Assembly: GCF_018100785.1 (NCBI RefSeq)
Contig: NZ_JAGJEC010000001.1
Location: forward strand, 806,001-870,000
From: Maribacter sp. MMG018
GTDB lineage: Bacteria > Bacteroidota > Bacteroidia > Flavobacteriales > Flavobacteriaceae
Length of the DNA: 64,000 bases
Reading direction: 5' to 3'
Position numbers and translations under genes: made by a program. The notes under the pieces are model-generated. The model made no database searches and had not been told where the DNA came from. It was given only the letters and a program-made list of their open reading frames with translations. Position 1 is the first letter of the stretch, and each line of letters begins with the position of its first letter. This document shows positions 55,985 through 64,000 of the stretch, piece by piece.

Positions 55985-58900
55985 TTATCCTTTCAGCTGA
56001 CGGAATATTTCTTGTAAGGCACCATCTAGCTGAGGTTTTTTTCCGTCTAAACGGTCCTTGAAATTTTCGGGCACTACAATGTCGGGGCTAACCCCTGTTT
56101 TTTCCAGGTTCTTACCATCCAATGTAAAGCATCCCCATGCCGGTAATCTATAGAACGAACCATCTACGAGTCCCTTGCCAGAGGTGAAAATAATCCAACG
56201 ATAGGTTTCCTTACCCATTATCGTACCCAATTTTAGGGCTTTGAATCCTGCGGCGGTCATTTCAGCGTCACTGAGCGATTGCTCGTTTATCAATAGAATA
56301 ATAGGCTTTACGGCGGGGGCAAAATTAGGTTGCGGCGCTAGGTCACCGTCCCTGTATTTCCATTTTAGATATGGTTTTTGTGAAAGAAACTGTAAGACCT
56401 CGTTATGTACGTTTCCACCGGTATTGTATCGTAAATCCAAAATTAGGGCATCCCTTTGATTGGTTTCCGAGACCATTTCCCTTTTAAAGTTTTTAAGTTC
56501 GCCACCACCCATGTTTTTCATATGTACGTAGGCAATCTTTTTGTCGCTTTTGGTGTCTATGTATTTTTGGTTGTCGTCTACCCATTCATCGTACAGAAGG
56601 TTTCTTTGGGCATTGGTGCTTATCGGATGGATGTTAATTGATATTGTTTTACCGGCACGTTTAAAATCTAACTGCATTTCATTGTCCAACGAAGGTTCGT
56701 TAAAGTAAGACTCCCTGTTTTTTGATGGATCTACTTTTTTACCGTTTACGGCGACTAGCACATCGCCTTTTTTGATGTCCTTTCCGGATACGTCCGCAGG
56801 ACCATCGGTAATAATGTGCTCAACGGTGTAGGGGTTATCGTTAGAGAATAAAATGCCTGTCGCCAATGTCTTGGTCTTGTAGAATACTTTTTCTTCATCT
56901 CCACTAGAACTAAAACCAAAATGCGAGGTGTTTAGCTCGCCCAACATATCATTGAATAATCGGCGTAATTGGTTTCTGTTGGTAATGTAGGGTAGGTATT
57001 GTTCGTATTTTTTTCGGAGTACGGTCCAGTCTTCCCCATGAAAATCACCGTCGTAAAAGTTTTCCTCGAATCCGGCCCAAGCTTCATGGAACATTTGGTT
57101 GAATTCTTCGGATAGATTTCTGCGGAAGGTAAAGTCGATGTCAATCTTTTCCGCCTTGTTGTTTTCTACATCAAAGGTGTGAATGTTTCCTTTGCTCAAC
57201 AGGTAATAACTGTCTTTTGCATTCGCTAATTGATACCCGTTCATTGCATCGTCCAATACCTTTTCTATCTTGTTTTTTTCGAAAGGCTTTATGACGGTTT
57301 TCCAAAGTTTTGTTTTTCCTTCGTCATGGTTGCTCAAATAAAGCACGTGCATTGTCTCGTCTTTTTGAATAACAAAAGGACTTGTTTGTCTGCCAAAAGA
57401 AGGACTTATAGCCGTAATTCTTTCCATAATGCCATCCTCGTTGATTTTGATGGTTATGGGTTTTTTATCTTCTTTTTTAGGTTCTTTTTTCTTGTTCTTA
57501 GTATCCTTGTCTTTATCCTCTTTTTCTTCCTCTTTAAACAATTCTTCATACTTGCCATAAGTAAAGGCATCCTCGTATTTATCTAAAGGCATCTGATATA
57601 TCTGGGATTCGGAAAGTCCGTATGGGTAAGAGGGTTCTGTTAGATTGGAAACCATATACAGGTATTTTCCGTCTGGGGACCAAACGGGAGATCTTTCCGT
57701 AACACCGGTATTGGTCAGGTTGGTTATTTTTTTATCCGACAGGCGAATTACAAAAACGTCCGATTCGAAATTTCTAATGGCGGTATACACAACATGGCTA
57801 CCATTGGGAGAAAAGTAGGGTTGCGGGGCATAAAGGGCCCAAAACTCATCCTTTACCAATACGTCACTTTTGAAATTGGAAAGGTCTAACAGGCGCAACT
57901 CGTCACGTCCGCTAATGTACAGAGCTTTTTTAAGATCGGGGTCCAGCAAAATGTTCACATTGTTTCTAAGGTCGCTGGTATGTTGTTTTTCAGGGCTGCT
58001 GCCATCTCCGGCAATGGTAAATAAATTGGCGTAACCATTATGCGTTCTATTGTACAACAATGTTTTGTTGTCTTTTAGCCACACTACCTCGAGTACGCGC
58101 TCTTTGGGGTTTGTAACGATATGTTTTACGAATTTTCCTTTCACATCCGATACAAATAGTTCTCCCCTAGCTATAAATGCCAGTTTCTTATTGTCTGGAG
58201 ATACCGAAAAATTGGTGATGTTGCCCTGTGCCTTAAAGTCTTGGGTCTTGGTCAAAGTGCTGTTCTTTGTTATTTTGATGGGAACCTTATTCGCGGTTTT
58301 GCTGCTTACATCATAGCTGTAAATTTGATAGTCTTTGCCGAAAACCACTATTTGGCCGTTGGCACTCACCTGTGGGCGACCAATGGAGGAGTCGAATGTA
58401 GTCAATTGATTTTTCGAATCGTTTTCTAGCTGATATAGGTTGTACTCGCCATTGGCTCGGTCAGAAACAAAATAAAGACTTCCGTTTTGGTCTATTGTGG
58501 CCCAAAGGTCTTTGCCGTTATAAGTCGTGTATTCCTTATATTCTTTAGTAGCTGGGTTATATGATTTTATATTGGGGTTATAGGCGCCCTTGTATCTTTT
58601 TCTATGGGTGAAATTTTTGCCTTCCCAGCTTTCGTTAAAGAATATTTCTTCTGTCTTCGGATGAACTGCAATATTGGCGACGGTATTAAAATAATTTTGG
58701 AAAAGGCGTTTTGGCGTTCCCCCTTCAATAGATACTTCATAGCCCGAGTAGCGATTGTTTCTGGAAGAGGTAAAGTATATCGTTTTTGAGTCCCAAGACC
58801 AACTATCCATGTCATCGGCGGCATCGTTAAAGGTGAGCTGCTGAATGGTGCCGCCTTCAAGGGGCATTACGTAAATATCCTTATTGCCGAATTGTGTAGC

Positions 58901-59143
58901 GCTAAAGGCCAACCATTTTCCGTCGGGAGATATTCTAGGCAATGATTCCTCTCCGTCCATTGCGGTAAGCCTTACTGCCGTTCCCCCGGTTACGGGAACA
59001 CTCCATAGGTCAGAATCATAACTAAAAACAATGGTTTTTGCATCTGGTGATACGGTAGGGTCCATTAAAAAATAGGACTCTTGGGCGTTGGTATAACTGA
59101 AAAGAAATACGAAGAAAGGAATAAGGATTTTCTTGAGGCTCAT
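55985..59143 (-). CDS. Tricorn-like S41 peptidase, exported
   Basis: A 1052-residue exported protease with a signal peptide ending near YTNAQ. The first part is a beta-propeller of TolB/WD-type repeats (SPDAKTIVFSYDSDLWSV, SPDGKWLAFSA, SPDGKYLYMVS), then a tricorn C1-like helical domain, a PDZ domain with KGDVLVAVNGKKV, and an S41 core with LILDLRYNTGG and the catalytic Ser in NEQSLSDAEM (about residue 957). The tail is short. It resembles the tricorn protease homologues of Bacteroidota that trim peptides outside the cytoplasm. It is close to the restriction remnant. Confidence 0.92.
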   Translation of the reverse strand: MSLKKILIPFFVFLFSYTNAQESYFLMDPTVSPDAKTIVFSYDSDLWSVPVTGGTAVRLTAMDGEESLPRISPDGKWLAFSATQFGNKDIYVMPLEGGTIQQLTFNDAADDMDSWSWDSKTIYFTSSRNNRYSGYEVSIEGGTPKRLFQNYFNTVANIAVHPKTEEIFFNESWEGKNFTHRKRYKGAYNPNIKSYNPATKEYKEYTTYNGKDLWATIDQNGSLYFVSDRANGEYNLYQLENDSKNQLTTFDSSIGRPQVSANGQIVVFGKDYQIYSYDVSSKTANKVPIKITKNSTLTKTQDFKAQGNITNFSVSPDNKKLAFIARGELFVSDVKGKFVKHIVTNPKERVLEVVWLKDNKTLLYNRTHNGYANLFTIAGDGSSPEKQHTSDLRNNVNILLDPDLKKALYISGRDELRLLDLSNFKSDVLVKDEFWALYAPQPYFSPNGSHVVYTAIRNFESDVFVIRLSDKKITNLTNTGVTERSPVWSPDGKYLYMVSNLTEPSYPYGLSESQIYQMPLDKYEDAFTYGKYEELFKEEEKEDKDKDTKNKKKEPKKEDKKPITIKINEDGIMERITAISPSFGRQTSPFVIQKDETMHVLYLSNHDEGKTKLWKTVIKPFEKNKIEKVLDDAMNGYQLANAKDSYYLLSKGNIHTFDVENNKAEKIDIDFTFRRNLSEEFNQMFHEAWAGFEENFYDGDFHGEDWTVLRKKYEQYLPYITNRNQLRRLFNDMLGELNTSHFGFSSSGDEEKVFYKTKTLATGILFSNDNPYTVEHIITDGPADVSGKDIKKGDVLVAVNGKKVDPSKNRESYFNEPSLDNEMQLDFKRAGKTISINIHPISTNAQRNLLYDEWVDDNQKYIDTKSDKKIAYVHMKNMGGGELKNFKREMVSETNQRDALILDLRYNTGGNVHNEVLQFLSQKPYLKWKYRDGDLAPQPNFAPAVKPIILLINEQSLSDAEMTAAGFKALKLGTIMGKETYRWIIFTSGKGLVDGSFYRLPAWGCFTLDGKNLEKTGVSPDIVVPENFKDRLDGKKPQLDGALQEIFRQLKG

Positions 59144-59257
59144 AGCGATTGAAATTGATGAATTTTGAGATATAAAAAAATGAACAACTATAAAAGTTTA
59201 CAATTTAATAATAATCGCCTGAAAAATGTAAGAATGAGGATATCTTTAAAAACTAAG

Positions 59258-60562
59258 TTAGTTAGCGGGTTGTGCATGTAACAACTTCATTCCGGTAGAA
59301 GATCTAGGTTTAAAACCTGTCCAGTCTTTTTCATTCGAATTTTCCTGTAGGTTTAAAAACTTGTCGTTGTCTTGGTTTTTAAGATGCTTACCTATGAACG
59401 CGGTTACAAAATGTTGATTGATGTTATTCATTTTGCGTTGATCCCATGATGGTTCTGCGTATCTATAGTACTCATCTATATGTAAACCAGGTGCTAAAGC
59501 TTCCGCTGGTGGAGGGTTAGGCGCTACGTTATGTCTTGCATTCATATAGGTCAATAAGTACCGGTCTGCATTGATTGCACCTTCATAAATTGCTTTAATT
59601 CCTTTTTCGTAACCCGATATGTCATCTTGGCTTCCGGCAATAAAGAATGTCGGAGTTTTTAACCCTTTTAATCCTTCTGCATCCCAAACGCCACGCTCCA
59701 TTCCCCACGGGGCAAATGCTACAATTGCTTTAATTCTAGGGTCGATCATTTTTTCGTACGCTGCATTGCCTGCCATATTTACGGACATTGCAGTGCTACC
59801 GCCTGTCATTCCTTTAAAGAATTGACCTAAGCCGGCACTATACCCGGCTCCGCCAACATTTAAAACTCCGTAACCGCCCATAGAATATCCTATTATAGCG
59901 GTGTTGTTGGCATCTACTAATCCTTCAACAATATTTTTGGAACCTTTAGCGCCTAATTTTTCCATTTCATTGATTACGAAACGAATGTCTTTTGGTCTGT
60001 TCAATAAGGTGCTTTGAAAAGCATTGGCATCTTTAAAAGTAGAATCTGTATGGTCAATAGCTGCAACGATATAGCCCTTCGATGCTAAATTTTCTGTCAA
60101 ATAGGTCATTAGGTATCTAGAGCCTACGTAACCGTGAGATACCACTACCAATGGGAATTTCTTACCTTTCAGTGCTTCTGCATCTCTGTAAGCCCTTCCT
60201 TTAAAAGTAAACGGTATTAATGGTCTAAGCGTATCGCCTCTTGTTCCCATTACTTCATCATAAACTACGGTTTTGGCAGTATCGCTTACACTTGCAGGAT
60301 ACCAAACTTCAATAGTAATAGGGCGGTCATAAGTTGGGTCTTTACCTTCTTTTGAATTTAAAATATCGACTTGATAGGGGTTTGTTAGGTGTACGGTCTG
60401 TACACCAACTTTATATTCGCCCCTCGCACTTAATTCTGGTGCGTCGGGCATTTGGTCTCCGTATAAGAAGTCTGGTGTTTGGGCATTTACAGTATTAATC
60501 GTTAATCCGTTAAAAAGGAAGGCGATTAACGATATCGAAAATAAAAGTGTTTTAAATTTCAC
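59258..60562 (-). CDS. Exported alpha/beta hydrolase (dienelactone hydrolase / PAF-acetylhydrolase-like)
   Basis: A 434-residue exported hydrolase with a signal peptide ending near VNAQ. The nucleophile Ser is in GYSMGGYG (about residue 224); FPLVVVSHGYVGSRY and AAIDHTDST lie upstream, and a candidate catalytic His is in ARHNVAPNPP. The layout is that of chlorophyllase/PAF-AH-like esterases. Substrate unknown. Confidence 0.83.
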   Translation of the reverse strand: MKFKTLLFSISLIAFLFNGLTINTVNAQTPDFLYGDQMPDAPELSARGEYKVGVQTVHLTNPYQVDILNSKEGKDPTYDRPITIEVWYPASVSDTAKTVVYDEVMGTRGDTLRPLIPFTFKGRAYRDAEALKGKKFPLVVVSHGYVGSRYLMTYLTENLASKGYIVAAIDHTDSTFKDANAFQSTLLNRPKDIRFVINEMEKLGAKGSKNIVEGLVDANNTAIIGYSMGGYGVLNVGGAGYSAGLGQFFKGMTGGSTAMSVNMAGNAAYEKMIDPRIKAIVAFAPWGMERGVWDAEGLKGLKTPTFFIAGSQDDISGYEKGIKAIYEGAINADRYLLTYMNARHNVAPNPPPAEALAPGLHIDEYYRYAEPSWDQRKMNNINQHFVTAFIGKHLKNQDNDKFLNLQENSNEKDWTGFKPRSSTGMKLLHAQPAN

Positions 60563-60836
60563 AATTGTTAGTTTGTTGGCCTAAATATAATAATACTTTA
60601 AATAATTAGTATTTTCTGTTTAAGATATTCAATAAGAATTTTTTATAAGGATGCCGCTCTTGCTTGTTCTTGAATAAATAGAATTATCTATTACTACTGA
60701 GAATTAACCATTGAAATGTTTAACTGATTCTCAATTTGATAATTATGCTTGTTTATAAATGCTAATAAAATCTTAAAATTAATATTTACACGTCAAAATG
60801 TTTAATTTTATTAAAGACTAACATCAAACTATCAAA

Positions 60837-63800
60837 ATGAAAAAGCACCTTACCAATGCCGGCATAATCATGCTGGCACTTTTACTATTGCCTTTATCCT
60901 TGTCATCACAGAGAAGAAAGAAATCTCAAAGTACCACACCTACCTACCCAGAAGAATTATATTCTAGTTTAGATTATAGATTGATAGGGCCGTTTAGGGG
61001 CGGACGCTCTGCTGCGGTAACTGGAGTACCGGGAGAACCGAACCTGTTTTATTTTGGTGCCACGGGTGGTGGTGTTTGGAAAACAATGGATGGCGGTAGA
61101 ACCTGGGAGAATATCTCCGATGGTTATTTCGGGGGAAGTATCGGTGCCGTTGAGGTCGCTAAAAGCGACCCCAATGTTATTTATGTAGGCGGAGGAGAAA
61201 AAACCTTGAGAGGGAATGTTTCTTCGGGATACGGAATATGGAAATCTGAGAATGCTGGAAAAACCTGGGTTTCGGCAGGGTTAAAGAATAGTAGGCACGT
61301 GCCCAGGATTCGTGTACACCCTACGGATTATAACATAGTTTATGCTGCAGTTTTGGGTGATATCTATAAACCTACAAAAGAAAGAGGTATCTATAAGAGT
61401 ATTGATGGAGGTAAAAATTGGAAACAAATACTTTTTGTAAACGAACAGGCCGGTGCCGTAGACCTTACTTTTGACCCCAACAACCCAAGAGTTTTATATG
61501 CATCTACTTGGATGGCACAAAGAACCCCCTATAGTTTAATTAGTGGAGGAGAAGGATCGGCCTTATGGAAAAGTACCGATAGTGGTGAAACATGGACAGA
61601 AATTTCTAAAAACGAAGGTTTTCCAACGGATACTTTGGGAATTATCGGGGTAACGGTTTCGCCAAAGAATTCGGATCGTGTATGGGCCATTGTTGAGAAC
61701 AAGGAAAAAGGAGGGTTGTACAGGTCAGATGATGGCGGTAATAAATGGACCTTGGTAAACAGCGAACGTAAATTGCGCCAAAGGGCATGGTATTATACAA
61801 GAGTGTATGCCGATACCGAAGATGAAGATGTGGTTTATGTACTAAATGTAAGCTATCATAAATCTACCGACGGCGGTAAGTCGTTCAAATCTTTCAATGC
61901 ACCGCATGGAGACCATCATGATCTATGGATATCTCCAGAAAATGGAAAGCGTATGATTATCGGTGATGACGGTGGCGCACAGATTTCATATGATGGAGGC
62001 GAAACCTGGAGTACTTATTATAACCAACCAACGGCCCAGTTTTATAGGGTAACTACCGATAACCATTTCCCGTACCGTATTTATGCGGCGCAACAAGATA
62101 ATTCTACCGTGCGTATAAACCATAGAAGCGATGGTTCTGCGATTACAGAAGATGATTGGGAGCCAACAGCGGGTGGAGAATCAGCATGGATCGCCGTGGA
62201 CCCCAAAAATGATGATATCGTATACGGAGGTAGCTATGGTGGATTCTTAACGCGTGTGAACCACGAAACGGGAACGGTAAGAGGTATCAATGTTTGGCCG
62301 GACAACCCTATGGGTGCTGGGGCAGAGGCTATGAAATATCGCTTTCAGTGGAATTTCCCGATAATCTTCAGTAGACATGACCCTAAGAAACTATATACTT
62401 TTTCCCAACACGTTCATGTTTCGGAAAATGAAGGTCAGAGCTGGAAAGTGCTAAGTGGAGACTTAACCCGTAACGATCCTACTAAACTAGGTTCTAGTGG
62501 GGGACCTATCACACAAGATAATACCAGTGTAGAGTATTATTGTACCATTTTTACGGCAAACGAAAGTCCTTTAAAAGAAGGTTTGTTGTGGGTTGGTAGC
62601 GATGACGGACTAATTCATGTCTCAAAAGATGGGGGCGGAACATGGGAAAATGTGACTCCTGCCAATATGCCGGAATGGAATATGATCAACAGTATTGAAC
62701 CGTCCGCTTTTGATGAAGGTACCTGTTATGTTGCGGCTACACGGTATAAATTGGGCGATTTTAAACCTTACTTGTACAAAACTACCGATTATGGACAGAC
62801 TTGGACTAAAATAACCAATGGCATCAATAATGAACACTTTACAAGGGTAGTACGTGAAGACCCAAAAAGAAAGGGATTGCTTTATGCCGGTACAGAAACG
62901 GGGATGTACATTTCTTTTGACGACGGTGCCAATTGGAGCTCCTTTCAGATGAACTTGCCCATAGTCCCTGTAACGGATCTAACTATTAAAGACGATAACT
63001 TGATTGTGGCGACACAAGGGCGTAGTCTATGGATTATTGATGATTTGACCGTATTGCATCAATTGGACGAGAGTAAAAAATCATCCAATGCCATTTTATA
63101 CAAGCCAAAAGATTCGTATCGTACAAAGGGGAGAACGGCAAGAACACCTTCTAAAACGTCCGGTGAAAACCATCCAAACGGGGTAGTCACACATTTTTAT
63201 CTTAAAGATCTTTCAGAAAAAGATAGTGTGTACCTAACATATACCTCTATGGCGGGCGATACACTTGCAACATATAGCAATGTTGCCAAGGAAAAAGATA
63301 AAAAATTGAAGGTTGAAAAGAGGGGGAACACCTATGTATGGAATACGAGGGGAAAAGGAGCCAAAAAGTTGAAAGGAATGATTTTATGGGGAGCGAACTT
63401 GAACGGAGCCAAAGCTGTTCCCGGAAATTATAAGGTACACCTAAACGTGAACGGGACATCCGTATCGGAAACTTTTAAGATTCTTCCCGATCCAAGGGCG
63501 GAAGTTTCTGTTGCCGATATGCAAAAACAGTTCGATTTTATCACCGATGTCAACAATACTATTAATAAGGCGCACACCTCTATCGAAAAGATAAGAAATG
63601 TAAACGGGCAGTTAGATGCCTTTATCAAACAGTATAAAAATAACGACTCGGTTAAAGATTTGATTTCCAAAGCCAAAACAATGAAAGAGAATTTAGGGGA
63701 AGTAGAAAAGGCATTGTATCAAACTAAGAACAGGAGTAATCAAGATCCGTTGAACTTTCCTATTAAGTTGACCAATAAGTTGGGACACTTGAACAGACTG

Positions 63801-63971
63801 GTGAGTATGGACGATTTTCCTCCAACGGATCAAGATATTGCCGTGAAGAACGAACTAACGACCAAGATCAACAGTGAACTGGATAAGTTTGATGCCGTTA
63901 TGTCAAAAGAGCTTCAAGAATTTAATAAATCTTTCAACGATCTTAACCTGAACTATCTGTTCGTTGAATAA
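60837..63971 (+). CDS. Secreted BNR/Asp-box repeat (VPS10/sortilin-like) protein
   Basis: A 1044-residue exported protein with a signal peptide ending near LSSQ. The sequence is rich in Asp-box repeats (DGGRTW, ENAGKTW, IDGGKNW, DSGETW, DDGGNKW, TDGGKSF, DGGETW), the mark of BNR-type propellers as in sialidases and sortilin/VPS10 proteins. A helical domain (about residues 880-1044) ends the protein. Family members in Bacteroidota are abundant envelope proteins; some resemble xyloglucanases but the catalytic residues are not identifiable by eye, so a hydrolase call is not safe. The gene ends 29 bases before the window edge. Confidence 0.87.
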   Translation: MKKHLTNAGIIMLALLLLPLSLSSQRRKKSQSTTPTYPEELYSSLDYRLIGPFRGGRSAAVTGVPGEPNLFYFGATGGGVWKTMDGGRTWENISDGYFGGSIGAVEVAKSDPNVIYVGGGEKTLRGNVSSGYGIWKSENAGKTWVSAGLKNSRHVPRIRVHPTDYNIVYAAVLGDIYKPTKERGIYKSIDGGKNWKQILFVNEQAGAVDLTFDPNNPRVLYASTWMAQRTPYSLISGGEGSALWKSTDSGETWTEISKNEGFPTDTLGIIGVTVSPKNSDRVWAIVENKEKGGLYRSDDGGNKWTLVNSERKLRQRAWYYTRVYADTEDEDVVYVLNVSYHKSTDGGKSFKSFNAPHGDHHDLWISPENGKRMIIGDDGGAQISYDGGETWSTYYNQPTAQFYRVTTDNHFPYRIYAAQQDNSTVRINHRSDGSAITEDDWEPTAGGESAWIAVDPKNDDIVYGGSYGGFLTRVNHETGTVRGINVWPDNPMGAGAEAMKYRFQWNFPIIFSRHDPKKLYTFSQHVHVSENEGQSWKVLSGDLTRNDPTKLGSSGGPITQDNTSVEYYCTIFTANESPLKEGLLWVGSDDGLIHVSKDGGGTWENVTPANMPEWNMINSIEPSAFDEGTCYVAATRYKLGDFKPYLYKTTDYGQTWTKITNGINNEHFTRVVREDPKRKGLLYAGTETGMYISFDDGANWSSFQMNLPIVPVTDLTIKDDNLIVATQGRSLWIIDDLTVLHQLDESKKSSNAILYKPKDSYRTKGRTARTPSKTSGENHPNGVVTHFYLKDLSEKDSVYLTYTSMAGDTLATYSNVAKEKDKKLKVEKRGNTYVWNTRGKGAKKLKGMILWGANLNGAKAVPGNYKVHLNVNGTSVSETFKILPDPRAEVSVADMQKQFDFITDVNNTINKAHTSIEKIRNVNGQLDAFIKQYKNNDSVKDLISKAKTMKENLGEVEKALYQTKNRSNQDPLNFPIKLTNKLGHLNRLVSMDDFPPTDQDIAVKNELTTKINSELDKFDAVMSKELQEFNKSFNDLNLNYLFVE

Positions 63972-64000
63972 TTAAGGGCCAAATAGGTCAAGAAACCATG

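Overview
The window looks like a chromosome segment of a marine-type Flavobacteriaceae (Bacteroidota); I cannot name the genus from sequence alone. Evidence: many genes are preceded by the Bacteroidota -7 box TAnnTTTG rather than a sigma70 -10 box, there is a subtilase with a C-terminal type IX secretion (T9SS) sorting domain, the suf operon has the flavobacterial order ending in DUF59/DUF2480/DUF3078 genes, hemC and hemD are fused, and secreted peptidases and lipoproteins are abundant. I saw no rRNA, tRNA, CRISPR array, insertion sequence or prophage.

Layout. 0-7.4 kb: two overlapping secreted peptidase genes (the first cut by the window edge), an Xaa-Pro aminopeptidase, exonuclease III, a tiny membrane protein, BrnQ, a 70-aa Cys/His protein and ThiL. 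7.5-17.7 kb: the SUF iron-sulfur assembly locus (A-type carrier, sufB, an inserted metallo-beta-lactamase-fold lipoprotein, sufC, sufD, two AT-rich outer-membrane barrel genes, sufS, sufE, DUF59, DUF2480, DUF3078). 17.9-27.9 kb: hflX, an M14 peptidase, an EEP-family nuclease/phosphatase, the T9SS subtilase and katG.

28.1-33.9 kb is the accessory island and the most interesting part: an AT-rich tandem series of small signal-peptide or lipoprotein genes, most of them directly preceded by a 35-70 residue orphan open fragment. One fragment carries an HEYTH metallopeptidase motif and another a degraded DUF6973-type domain. Some fragments overlap the next gene by ATGA or similar. I read this as a fossil array of polymorphic-toxin C-terminal tips and periplasmic immunity genes whose parental toxin gene is missing. 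A 66-bp sequence encoding a conserved linker peptide occurs twice at its distal end, and a motif shared with the T9SS subtilase promoter sits at its proximal end.

34-52 kb: a DEDD exonuclease, an O6-alkylguanine methyltransferase, a CNNM/CBS membrane protein, a serine hydrolase, and most of the heme pathway (hemB, hemF, hemE, hemC-hemD fusion, hemA, hemH), interrupted by an unusual membrane-anchored SF2 helicase and flanked by an AraC-type regulator, a DUF1460 protein and an MscS-type channel. 52-64 kb: a MATE exporter, a lactonase-fold lipoprotein, the C-terminal remnant of a type ISP restriction-modification enzyme, a tricorn-like S41 peptidase, an alpha/beta hydrolase and a large BNR/Asp-box repeat secreted protein.
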